In this document: positions 1 through 11,000 of the stretch, piece after piece
How the letters are laid out: the number at the start of each line of letters is the position of its first letter
How positions within the stretch are numbered: the stretch's first letter is position 1
NCBI RefSeq assembly: GCF_017742995.1
Contig: NZ_CP072426.1
Coordinates: forward strand, 1 to 64,000
Length of the DNA stretch: 64,000 nucleotides
Source: Pseudoalteromonas viridis
Lineage (GTDB): Bacteria > Pseudomonadota > Gammaproteobacteria > Enterobacterales > Alteromonadaceae
Direction: 5' to 3'
Notes under the pieces: model-generated
What the model saw: only the letters and a program-made list of their open reading frames with translations
Database searches by the model: none
Told to the model about the DNA's origin: nothing
Translations under genes and position numbers: made by a program

Positions 1-3000
1 GAGAATACCCCAAATTCCGATCACCATGTCCAGCGAGCGCTCAACACACAGGCCCACTAACGAGTCCGGCCCGATGCTGTGCTCGGCACGCAGATAATGG
101 GCCAATTGGTTGGCTCTGGCGTTCAGCTCACCATAGCTCAGGGTCTGCTCACCAAAGCGCAGCGCAATCTGCTCCGGTGTGGCCGCAGCCTGCTGCTCAA
201 ACAACTCGTGGATACACAGCTCGCGCGGGTAATCCAGCGCCGTGTCGTTCCAGCTATGCAATTGTTGCGTACGCTCGATCTCATCCAGCACACACAAACT
301 CTGCACCGCGGTGCTGCTCTGGCTGTCCAGTAAGTCCAGCACCTGAGTCAGGGTCACTTGCAGATACTCGGCAATGCGCGCCGCCGGGGCGCGTTTGTCG
401 ACCTGAAGCTCAAAGCCAAAGCCATCGCCGAAGTCATCTACCGAGAGGTTAAACGGATAGTTGGTGCGCTCTTCACTGGCAATCACCTTGAATCCGGCCT
501 CCTGCTCCAGCTGCGACTCCTCTGTTGCCGAGTGGCGGTAGTTCAGCATCGCGCTGAACAGGGGCAGCTGACCACTTACGCCGCTACAACGCTGCGCCTC
601 GGCCAGGGACACCTGCTCGTACGGCATCAGTGCTCGCAGGTCGTCATTGATTTGTGCCAGCAGGCGCATCGCATCCTGTTCACTCAACGACACCCGCAGC
701 GGCAGGGTGTTGATCATCATGCCCATCAGCTGGCTGCTCAGACCATCGTCACTCATGCGACCCGATAACACGGTACCAAACACCACCTCCGACTGGCCAC
801 TACACACCCCCAGCACTTTGGCCCACACCAGATGGAACAACGCCGCCGGACTGCTGTGATACTGGCGGGTCAGGCGGCGAATACGCTGCGCCTGTGCCTC
901 ATCCAGGGTGACATGCACGGTTTCAATGCCCGAGCCGTCATTGAGCACATCGGTCAGACCATACGGCAAAGTGGGTTCGCTCACATCCCCAAGCATTTCA
1001 CCGAAGAAGGCTTCGGTATCCAGACTCGCGGTACGTGCCAGGGTGCGGCCGACAAATTCCCGGTACGGCACCGGTGCGCCCAGACTGGCTTCATTGCCAT
1101 TCAGCAGTGCCGTTAATTCATGGACCAGAATTTCCAGCGACACGTGATCTGAGATCAGGTGATGCTCGCACAGCAGCGCATAATGCTTGCCCTGCGCGGC
1201 GTCTTCACACACGCTCAGTTGTAAAAGCGGCGCGTTTTCAAGCTCAATCCACAGCGGCTGCCCGGCCACATAAGCACTGAACGCGCTCCAGACATCGTTT
1301 GCCTCACTGAAGTCCAGCTCAGTTACAGGCAACGTTACCTCGCGCTGTACCACCTGAAGTGCGGTAGTGCGGTTGCGCCATAAAATGGCGGTGCGCAGTA
1401 CATCGTGGCGGGCAATCAGAGTATTCAGTGCCCATTTAAAGCGTTCGAGCGACTCGCGGCTGTCGAATTCAAAGGTGGTGCTGGTAACATACGGGTCCTG
1501 CCCTTCGCTCATGGTGTGTACAAACAGCACGCCTTCTTGCAGCGGTGCCAGCGGGTAAATATCCTGAATATTGGCCATGCCACCGGGGGTGGTTGCGGCA
1601 ATGTCGTCAAGTTGTTGCGCATCCAGCTCGGCCAGTGTGACCATCTCCGGGGTGATTTGAGTACAATCCGCCGGAATTAAATTGGCGGGCACACAACTTG
1701 ATTCCTCATTCCCAAGTGCCCGAACCTGGCGTGCCATGTCCTGTAGCGTGTGTGCCCTGAACAGGGCCTGCACGTCGGCCTGATACTGACGTGCGCGCAG
1801 CTGACTGACCAGCTGCATGATCAGCAATGAGTGGCCGCCCAGCGCAAAGAAATTAGCGTGGACACCCACCTTATCGACCTCGAGCGACAACAGGGACGCG
1901 ACGATCTCGACTATCATTTTTTCGGCGTCGGTTTGCGGTGCCTGATAAGGCTGCTCCACCGTTTTAGCTGGCAGGGCCAGCAACGCGCGCTTGTCCAGCT
2001 TGCCGTTGGCGGTCAGCGGCCACTGGTCCACAAAACTATAGGCCGACGGCACCATATAATCCGGCAGGTTGCCGCTCAGGTGCTGTTGCAGTGCATCAAT
2101 TAAGCAGTTGTCTTGCTCAGCAAGAATGAAAGCCCTAAGTATCTTAACGCTTTGCTTACCGGATTCAGCCAGTACCACCGCCGACTCGACCTGTTCATGG
2201 CTCATCAGCTGGGTTTCTATCTCGCCCAGCTCAACCCGGAAACCACGGATCTTGACCTGATCGTCGCTGCGTCCGACAAACTCGATTTCACCGTCAGCGC
2301 CGATACGCACTAAGTCACCGGTTTTGTATAAACGCCCGCTCAGCGCCGGGTTGGCCGGATCAAAATACGGGTTGTCTATAAAACGCTCGGCGGTGAGTTC
2401 GCTTTGATGCAGATAACCACTGGCCAGACACTGACCACTGACATACAGCTCGCCCACTACGCCCGGCGGGCATAACGTCAGCTGCTCGCTGAGCACCAGA
2501 GTCGCAGTATTCACATTGGCGCGGCCAATGGGCACCGCCCGCGGGTCATCGTACCCGCCACTGATGGCATAACCCGATGCCGTGACTGTGGTCTCGGTCG
2601 GACCATAGGTATTAAGCAACACAAAGCCCGGTTTAAGGGAAGCCACCGACTGTTTATCCAGCGCTTCACCGCCGACAATCACCAGCCGCAGCGCCAGAGA
2701 CTCAAGCTCCGCTTCGCTCAATGCCAGCATATGCCAGAACGCCGTTGGCAAACTGGCCACGCTGATGGCATGGCTGTCGCAGAAGGTGATAAAGGCCTCG
2801 CGGCTCAGCGACACGTCTTCATCACGCAGCACCAAAGTGGCACCCTGAGTTAACGTCGCCAGCCACTCTTCGACAAAAATATCGAAGTTCATCGTCGAGA
2901 ACTGCAACACATTGTCGGCTTCGGTGATCTCGTAGCGCTGCTCGCAGTTAGCGGCAAAGTTGATCAGGTTATGATGGCTTATCATCACGCCTTTGGGATT

Positions 3001-3385
3001 ACCGGTTGAACCTGAGGTGTACATCACATAGGCAAGATTCTCCGGAGTCAAAGCCACATCCGGGTTACTGATTGGGTAGCCTGCAAATTGGCTGGCGTTA
3101 TCCAGTAGCACAGCCGTGACGTCAAAATCGTTCAGGATCCCGGCGACTTTTTGCTGAGTCAGCACCACAGACAAGCCAGTGTCTTCGACCATATATGCCA
3201 GACGTTCCTGCGGGTAATCCGGATCCAGCGGCACATAGGCTCCACCGGCTTTGAGGATGGCCAGCACCGCCACCATCATCTCCAGCGAGCGGCCCACACA
3301 CAGACCCACCAGCGTATCCGGGCCCACCTGATGCTCGGCCCGTAAATAATGGGCCAGCTGATTGGCGCGTTCGTTCAAATGCTGA
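1..3385. repeat. 3.4-kb near-identical NRPS repeat, copy in G
   Basis: Aligns with 20248-23638 in D with a constant offset of 20247, rising to 20253 after a six-base length difference near 2110-2130. Most differences are scattered silent changes. It covers the Lys-like A domain, carrier, dual-type C domain and the start of the next A domain. Homology stops sharply near 3385, inside the beginning of the Lys-like A domain, and runs to the window edge on the other side. Confidence 0.93.
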
Positions 3386-5091
3386 TAACTCAGTGTGCCC
3401 TCATGGCTCTTGACGGCAATACGCGCGTCGCTTTGTGCGGCGCGTGTTTCAATCAGCTGATGTATCGAAGTAGACGGCAAGGGCACGCTCGGTCCACACA
3501 ACTGTGCAAGATGTGCCTGTTGCTCCTGCTCATCCATCAGAGTTAATTGAGCCAATGCCGCACTGGCAGGACTGTCGCTGAATAACTGCAGTGCACGGAT
3601 AAGGTGGCGATTCAGGGTTTCAATATAATCCGCATCAAACAGCGCCAGGTCGTAGGTCCAGCGCAGTGTGTAGCCCTCGTTCTGTGGGGTAATGTCGATA
3701 TCTATGTCGTACTTCAGCGACACTATCTCGCGCTCATATTGCGCAAAGCGCAGTCCGTCCAGTCCAGCATTGGCCTGATCGCTGACACCAAACTCACTGT
3801 CCATAGACAACATGATCTGAAACAGCGGATCGTGCGACAGGCTGCGCTCGACATTCAGGCGCTCGACCAGTTGCTCAAACGGTACATCCTGATTGGCCTG
3901 CGCATTGTGATGTACATCGCGTACATGAGCAAAATAGTCACCCAGCGTGGCGTGCCTGGTCTGAGTTCTGAGCACCAGGTTATTAACGAAAAAGCCGATC
4001 AGCGGCTCCAGTTCACTTTGCAAACGGTTGGCAACCGGTGTGCCAATCAGAATATCCTGCTGATTACTGTGTTGTGCCAGCACCCAGCTCAGTGCACTGT
4101 GGACCAGCATAAAGCGCGACATGTCATTACGCTGTGCCGCCGCCGTGAGCTGTTGGCTCAGCGTGCTGTTAAGACTAAAACTCTGGCACCCGGCAGCGTG
4201 TTGTTTTTCTTCCGGGCGCGGTTGTTTCAGCGGCAGACTGTGGACCGAGGGCGCATCGGCTAAGGTTTCCTGCCAGTATGCTAACTGTGATTCCAGTACG
4301 TTCTCCTGCAACCAGGTTTGCTGCCACAGCGCATAATCGGCGTACTGAATGGCCAGCTCTGGCAAGGGGTTCTCCGCTCCTTGTGCAAACGCGCGATATA
4401 AAGTTAGAAACTCCTGACTGAGCAATTCTATCGACCAGCCATCGGAGGCAATATGATGCATATTGAACAGCAACACCCCTTGTTGCTGTGCAGTACCAGG
4501 GTTGGCAAGCAGAATATAGCGTGAGCGCATCATCACATCCTGGGTCAGATCGAATGGCGTGTTCAGCTCTTCGTCAATCAGGGCTTCAAGCTGCGCCGAA
4601 CGGGCGCTTGCTTTTAGTGTGCTCAAGTCGGTCTGTGCAATGGCAAAGTGCACCTCGTCGCGAATATGCTGCAATGCCCCATTTTCGCCGTCAACAATCA
4701 CAGTGCGCAGCACTTCGTGACGACGGATAATGGCCTGACAGGCACGCTCGGCCACCGCCAGATCCAGCCTTCCTGTGACCGTCATCAGGGCTGGCATATT
4801 ATATTGTGCCGAGCCTTGTTGTAGCTGGTCGATAAACCATAAGCGGCGCTGCGAAAACGACAGCGGTGCTAAGGTCTGATATTGCTCAGCGCGCGGCGTA
4901 ACGGCCTGGCGCTTAGGTTGTGCTTCGCTGTCACTCAAATAAGCCAGCAATTGTGTTTTATTCTCTCTGATCAGTTGCGCTATCTCTGCGGTGACTGCGC
5001 CCTTTTCAGCTTCGACTACGAGCGACCCGTCAGAGACACTCACCAAAATCAACTTGTCCTGAAGCAGACTGACTAACTGTTGCGGTTTCAT
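1..5091 (-). CDS. NRPS 'G', partial: TubC docking-C-A(Lys-like)-T-C(dual type)-A(start)
   Basis: Minus-strand reading frame open from the ATG at 5091 to the window edge (1697 codons), so the C-terminus is missing. Residues 1-52 are a TubC_N-type docking domain. A canonical condensation domain follows (HHIASDGWS near 211). The adenylation domain (about 545-1040; YTSGSTG near 690, FDIFVEEW near 735) gives the pocket code D-I-E-S-I-G-T-V-T-K, closest to known Lys codes. The carrier domain has GGHSL near 1083. A second C domain has YPLAPLQEG near 1182 and HHLISDH near 1311, the form seen in dual condensation/epimerization domains of Xenorhabdus and Photorhabdus. The second A domain is cut at its start, so its substrate cannot be read. 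The start codon overlaps the stop of F (TAATG), with AAGGA about 11 bases upstream. Positions 1-3385 are nearly identical to part of D. Whether it ends in a thioesterase lies outside the window. Confidence 0.95.
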   Translation of the reverse strand, partial: MKPQQLVSLLQDKLILVSVSDGSLVVEAEKGAVTAEIAQLIRENKTQLLAYLSDSEAQPKRQAVTPRAEQYQTLAPLSFSQRRLWFIDQLQQGSAQYNMPALMTVTGRLDLAVAERACQAIIRRHEVLRTVIVDGENGALQHIRDEVHFAIAQTDLSTLKASARSAQLEALIDEELNTPFDLTQDVMMRSRYILLANPGTAQQQGVLLFNMHHIASDGWSIELLSQEFLTLYRAFAQGAENPLPELAIQYADYALWQQTWLQENVLESQLAYWQETLADAPSVHSLPLKQPRPEEKQHAAGCQSFSLNSTLSQQLTAAAQRNDMSRFMLVHSALSWVLAQHSNQQDILIGTPVANRLQSELEPLIGFFVNNLVLRTQTRHATLGDYFAHVRDVHHNAQANQDVPFEQLVERLNVERSLSHDPLFQIMLSMDSEFGVSDQANAGLDGLRFAQYEREIVSLKYDIDIDITPQNEGYTLRWTYDLALFDADYIETLNRHLIRALQLFSDSPASAALAQLTLMDEQEQQAHLAQLCGPSVPLPSTSIHQLIETRAAQSDARIAVKSHEGTLSYQHLNERANQLAHYLRAEHQVGPDTLVGLCVGRSLEMMVAVLAILKAGGAYVPLDPDYPQERLAYMVEDTGLSVVLTQQKVAGILNDFDVTAVLLDNASQFAGYPISNPDVALTPENLAYVMYTSGSTGNPKGVMISHHNLINFAANCEQRYEITEADNVLQFSTMNFDIFVEEWLATLTQGATLVLRDEDVSLSREAFITFCDSHAISVASLPTAFWHMLALSEAELESLALRLVIVGGEALDKQSVASLKPGFVLLNTYGPTETTVTASGYAISGGYDDPRAVPIGRANVNTATLVLSEQLTLCPPGVVGELYVSGQCLASGYLHQSELTAERFIDNPYFDPANPALSGRLYKTGDLVRIGADGEIEFVGRSDDQVKIRGFRVELGEIETQLMSHEQVESAVVLAESGKQSVKILRAFILAEQDNCLIDALQQHLSGNLPDYMVPSAYSFVDQWPLTANGKLDKRALLALPAKTVEQPYQAPQTDAEKMIVEIVASLLSLEVDKVGVHANFFALGGHSLLIMQLVSQLRARQYQADVQALFRAHTLQDMARQVRALGNEESSCVPANLIPADCTQITPEMVTLAELDAQQLDDIAATTPGGMANIQDIYPLAPLQEGVLFVHTMSEGQDPYVTSTTFEFDSRESLERFKWALNTLIARHDVLRTAILWRNRTTALQVVQREVTLPVTELDFSEANDVWSAFSAYVAGQPLWIELENAPLLQLSVCEDAAQGKHYALLCEHHLISDHVSLEILVHELTALLNGNEASLGAPVPYREFVGRTLARTASLDTEAFFGEMLGDVSEPTLPYGLTDVLNDGSGIETVHVTLDEAQAQRIRRLTRQYHSSPAALFHLVWAKVLGVCSGQSEVVFGTVLSGRMSDDGLSSQLMGMMINTLPLRVSLSEQDAMRLLAQINDDLRALMPYEQVSLAEAQRCSGVSGQLPLFSAMLNYRHSATEESQLEQEAGFKVIASEERTNYPFNLSVDDFGDGFGFELQVDKRAPAARIAEYLQVTLTQVLDLLDSQSSTAVQSLCVLDEIERTQQLHSWNDTALDYPRELCIHELFEQQAAATPEQIALRFGEQTLSYGELNARANQLAHYLRAEHSIGPDSLVGLCVERSLDMVIGIWGIL

Positions 5092-8000
5092 TAAAACACA
5101 ATCCTTTCTACATTATCTGATTGTTCTAACTTAGCTTTTAGTGCTTTCGCGGCCAGCAGTTCGTCAATCTGCCCGGCTTGCTCAGCCACCGAGGTGTACT
5201 TAAATAACTGTTTGATGGTAAGCGTGCAGTCAAAGTGGCTTTCAATGTCTTTCATCAACTTGATCACCAGCAGCGACTGTCCGCCCACGGAGAAGAAGCT
5301 TGCCTGGGTACTGATTTGCCCTTCATCCAGGCCCAGTACCTGAGACCAGATGGCCACCAAGGCCTGCTCGGTGTCGGTTTGTGGCGCACTATACTCGCCG
5401 CCCAACCCGGCATGCTTCGGGGCAGGCAGCGCTTTGCGGTCTATTTTACCATTCGGGGTTTGCGGCCACTCATCCAGCAATACAAAGCTGGCTGGGATCA
5501 TATATTCGACCAGTGACTCACTCAGTTGCGACTTGATGGAGTCGACCAGCGCCTGTTGAGATGCTTCATCGCCCAGCGTATGTGGCTTCACATAGGCCAC
5601 CAGATGCTGATTACCTTGCGTGTCCTCAAGCGCCATCACCAGTGCTGAGTCCACTTCATCATGCTCGCCGATGTGATACTCAATTTCGCCCAGTTCTATA
5701 CGCAGTCCGCGAATTTTCACCTGATGATCAATACGCCCCATGTATTCAATAATGCCATCGCTGCGATAGCGCACCAGGTCGCCGGTTTTGTACAAGCGCT
5801 GACTGCTGCCCGCATCACTGTCATCATAAAATGGGTTGGCAATAAAGCGCTCATCGGTAAGCTCTGCACGATTGTGATAGCCACGCGCCAGACCCTCTCC
5901 GCCTATGTGTAATTCGCCACAGGCACCTTGTGGCAAGAGGTTAAGTGCGTCATCCAGCACATAGAGCTGGATATTCTGGATTGGCTGACCAATGGGCACG
6001 CTGCTACCATGTGGCTGCGCACAATCCCAGTAACTCACGTCGATGGCCGCTTCGGTTGGGCCATATAGATTGTGTAGCTGCGCGGAAGGTAACACGGCCC
6101 GGAACTGTTCAACATGGCTTATTTGCAATGCTTCACCACTACAGAATACTTGCTCAATTGAGGTACAACGGCTGAGATCACCATGCTCCAGCATCACGCC
6201 CAGCATAGAGGGCACAAAATGCAGCTTAGTAATGCCAGTTTCGACTATCAGGTCACTCAGATAATCCGGATCTTTGTGGCCACCCGGCCTGGCTATCACC
6301 AGCTCAGCGCCTTTGAGCATGGGCCAGACAAACTCCCACACCGACACATCAAAGCTGTACGGCGTTTTTTGCAATATCTTGTCGCCCGGTCCACAGCCGT
6401 ATTCTTTATCCATCCAGTCGATGCGGTTGTGCAACGCCTGATGCTCAAGCAGCACGCCTTTTGGCATGCCCGTAGAACCGGAGGTGTAGATGGTATAAGC
6501 CAGATTATTTGCACTAAGACCAATATCGCTCACTGCAATGTTCTTATCACAGTGGGCACCGTAGTCAAAGCTATCCAGCTCAACAACCCGGGCTTCGCCC
6601 AGTGCAACGCGCCCGGCAACCTCTTGGGTGCTGAGCACCACACCAGCATTGGCGTCTTCAACAATGTATGCCAGTCTGGCGCTCGGCAGCTCAGGATCCA
6701 GCGGTACATAAGCCCCACCGGCTTTAAGAATACCCCAGATCCCGATAACCATTTCAAACGAGCGCTCTACACACAAGCCAACCAGAGCATCGGCACCCAC
6801 GCCATGTTCGCTGCGCAGATAATGGGCCAGCTGATTAGCTTTGCTGTTGAGCGTTTCATAGCTCATGGTCTGCGCACCAAAGCGCAGTGCCGTCGCCTGA
6901 GGTGCGCGGGTAACCTGTTGCTCAAACAGCTCATGAACACACCTCTGGCGGGCGTAATCTCGCGCAGTGCCATTCCATTTGTGCAGCTGCTCGTAACGCT
7001 CCTGCTCCGACAGCAGAGGCAGGGTATCGAGCGGATTAGCCAGCTGCGCCTGGGTAAGGCGCGCCAGATATCTGAGCACACCCTGCAAATGTTGGTCGAG
7101 CGCGGCAATGTGCTGTTCACTAAACAGGCCTGCATCGTACAACCAGTTAACGGTCAGCCCGGCATCGTCCAAATCAATGTTAATTTCGATATCAAACTTG
7201 GTGGTACAGGCCTCTGGCAACCTTGGCGTAAACGCCAGCCCAGCCAGTCCCTGCTCAGGTCTATCTGCCAACGCAAATTCCGAGTTGGTGGTCAGCATAA
7301 TCTGAAACACCGGGCTGTAGGCAGTAGAGCGCTGAATTTGCAAGGCATCGACCAGCTGCTCAAACGGCACATCCTGATGCGACTGAGCACCGATATGCGC
7401 TTCTTTAACGTGCTCAAGGTAATCGCCCAAACTATGATGGCGAGTGCTGACTCTCAGCACCAGGGTATTGGCAAAATAGCCGATAAGGCCGGCCACCTCG
7501 GGTTGGGCACGATTCGCCACCGGTGTGCCAATCACAATGTCGTGCTGATTACTGTGGCGAGAGAGCACATAAGCCAGTGCGCTGTGTACCAGCATAAATG
7601 GCGTCACTCGGGCCGCTTCGGCAAAGCCTTTCAGCCCCTGACTCAGCGTGCCCGGTAACAAGCTGGTGAAGCCTTTGCCACTGAATGTTTTTTCTTCCGG
7701 GCGCGGTTTATCCAGTTGCAGGCCATGCACGGCCGGTGCATCGCTCAGGGTTTCGCGCCAGTAATTAAGTTGCGTTTCAAGTGCCTTAGCGCCACCTTGC
7801 TGATTGTTCAGCCACTCGCGCTGCCAAAGTGCATAGTCGCCGTACTGGATTGCCAAAGGTGGCAACGCAGCCTCAGTGCCGGAAATAGCCGCTTCATAGA
7901 GCGCCACAAACTCATTGGACATCAGCTCCACCGACCAGCCATCCGAAGCGATATGGTGCATATTAAACGCCAGTACGCCCCGCTGAGCCCGGCTCGGTTC

Positions 8001-11000
8001 GGCATAATTGAGCAGGATATACTGAGCGCGCAGCATCAGGTCGCTGTCCAGCTTAAATGGCGTCAGTGCATCCTCGCTCAGCAGCTGGTTAAGCCGCACC
8101 GTTTTACCATGTTCGCTCAGCTCACTTAAGTCGTGCAACGTCAGCGTCAGCTCTGCCTCTTTGCGGATCAGCTGAACGGGCTCGGCATCCTGATCCAGAT
8201 AAACCGTACGTAAGACTTCGTGACGCGCAACCAGGCTGTTTAACGCAGCCTGGGCTGCATCCAGGTCTAAGGTGCCATCCACATCAAAGGCCACCGGCAT
8301 GTTGTACTCGGCACTGCTGCCATTGAGTTTGTCGATAAACCATAAGCGTTGCTGGGCAAATGACAGCGGCAGGTGCGCGCTGTCTTCGCGCGGTCGTGCC
8401 ACGATTGGTGGCTGCACCACTGCCCCGGTTTGCTGTGCAACGCGCTCGGCCTGCTGTGCGATTGTTGTTGCGGCAAAAATATCCTTAACACTGAGCTCGC
8501 ACCCCAGCTGCTCACGGATCCCGGCCAGCAGTTTCATCAACAGCAGGGAGTGACCGCCCAGTTCGAAGAAATTCGCTTCAACGCTTATCTGACCGGGCTC
8601 CAGCTTGAGTAAATCGGCCCAGATCCCAACCAGGGTATATTCAATGTCGTTGCGCGGCGCAACATAGGCTTGCTCGCCCAGTCCGCTATCGGGCGCTGGC
8701 AGGGCGCGCCGGTCGACCTTGCCATTGGCAGTCAACGGCCATTGCGTGATGGGGACCACCGCGCCCGGCAACATGTAAGCAGGTAGCTGGTTGGCCAGCG
8801 CAGTTTTCAGCGCCGTTAGCCAATCGCTGCCCGCAGCACTGTCAAGCCCCTTTACATAAGCAACCAATTGCAGGTCATCATTCGCGAGCGGCAAGGCCAG
8901 CACCAGTGCGGAGTCGACCATGTCCAGTTCAGCGATGCGGTTTTCTACTTCGCCAAGTTCAATACGGTGGCCGCGGATTTTCACCTGATCGTCTTGTCTG
9001 CCCAGATAATGTAGCTCACCTTGTTCATCGTAACGGGCCAGGTCTCCGGCCCGATACAAGCGCTCGCCCAGCCAGGGATAACGCGCCCGGTCAAAGGGAT
9101 TGGCAACAAAACGCTCGGCACTGAGTGTTTCACGGTTAAGATAGCCCAGCGCCAGACCCGCGCCAGCGACATAAATCTCCCCGGCACAGCCTGTGGGAAC
9201 TAAGTTCATGGCATCATCCAGCAATAAAATATGCTGATCGCGAAGCGGCCGGCCGATACTGATGGGCGCGTATGGCAACACCTCTTTATAAGTGACGTGC
9301 ACCGTGGTCTCGGTGATCCCGTACATGTTGATAAGCGATGCTGAATGCTCGCTAAAGTGCTGCCACCAAAGGTTCAGGTGGCTCGGCGTCAACCCCTCGC
9401 CGCCGAATACGATATGACGCAAAGATGGCAACGATTGTTGTGCATCCACCAGATATTCGGTCAATTGTTTGAATGCACTGGGGGTCTGATTCAATATGGT
9501 TAACTGCTCCGCCTGGCACAAGGCTACAAATAGCTGGCTGTCTTTCACCTCCTCCAGTGTCGGCATTAGCAACTTACCACCAAACAGCAACGCCCCCCAG
9601 ATCTCCCAAACGCTGAAGTCGAAGGCAAAGGAGTGGAATACACACCAACAATCGTCTTCACTGAAGTTGAAGTCCGGCTGTGTGACATCAAACAGTCGAC
9701 CCACATTACGATGCGTTTGCAATACCCCCTTAGGTTTGCCAGTAGACCCTGAGGTATAAATTACGTAAGCAAGATTATCCGGCGTAAGCGAATCAACAAC
9801 AGGGTTATCTGCGGCGTACGCATCAAGCGCGAGTGCAGTGAGATCAATCACTGGCGTATCAGCCAGTGTCAACACGTCTGCCACGCCCGCTTCACTGAGC
9901 ACCAGTGCGACGCTGGCATCTTCGCAGATAAAATCGAGTCGTTCCCTGGGGTAATTGGGATCCAGTGGAACATAAGCTCCGCCAGCTTTTAGGATAGCCA
10001 AAATACCCACTATCATGTTCACCCCACGGCCTACACACAAACCCACTAAAGTATTTGGGGTCAGCTGATGCGCCTCTGACAGATAATGCGCCAGCTGGTT
10101 GGCACGCGTGTTCAGCTCTGCATAACTGATCGTTTCTCCCTGGCAGACCAGCGCCGGTTGCGCATCTAAGCGTGCCACCTGACGTTCAAAGCGCGCCTGA
10201 ATACAGCTGTTGAGGTCTGTCACTACCGGCGCATCGACGTTCGCGCTCAGCAAGGCATGTCGCTCAGCTTCAGGTAATACCGTCAATTGTACCAGCGGTT
10301 GCGGCGAATCGTGCAGCAATGCATCTAACAGGCGAGTGATGGCGGTCATGACATAGTCGGCTATGGCATCTACCGACACCGACTGATCAATTTGAATATT
10401 GCAGGAAAACTGCTGGCCCCAGTCATCAACACACAGGTTAAAAGGATAGTTGGTGCGCTCCTTTGCACCGGTGGCCTGCGCAGCGCCTGCTGTTGGCGCC
10501 TCACCCAGCCGTGAATGACGGTAGTTAAAAATGGCACTGAATAACGGCGTCTGCGAGCTGACTCCACTGCACGCCTGTGCCTGTGTCAGCGATGCCTGTT
10601 CATAAGGGAGCAAGGCGCGTAATTCGCTATGTACCTGAGCAAGTAACTCAACGGCACTGTAAGTACCTAAGTCGATGCGCAGTGGTAAGGTATTGATCAT
10701 CATACCCATCACGTCTTCAACATCCTGCAAGCCACTCATGCGGCCCGACAAAACGGTGCCAAACACCACATCCCGAGTCTGGCTACAGGCTGAGATCACC
10801 ATCGCCCAGGCGAGGTGAAAGAACGCAGCCGGGCTGATCCCTCGTTGCTGCATCTGAGTGCGAATTTGCTGTGACTGCTGAGGTGATAATTCAACATGAC
10901 GTTCATGACAGAGCATGCCATCTGAGGTGACGTTGGCCAGGCCAAACGGCAGGCAAGGCGTTTCAATATCGCCCAGTTTGGCACGGAAAAATGCATCGGC

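Noticed and set aside
3604..4263. Plus-strand 219-codon frame opposite NRPS G
   Set aside because: Lies fully opposite a conserved C domain; the composition mirrors the coding strand.
6183..7658. Plus-strand 491-codon open frame opposite NRPS F
   Set aside because: Antisense shadow of a conserved A and C domain region; similar plus-strand frames recur opposite other modules and have no family character.
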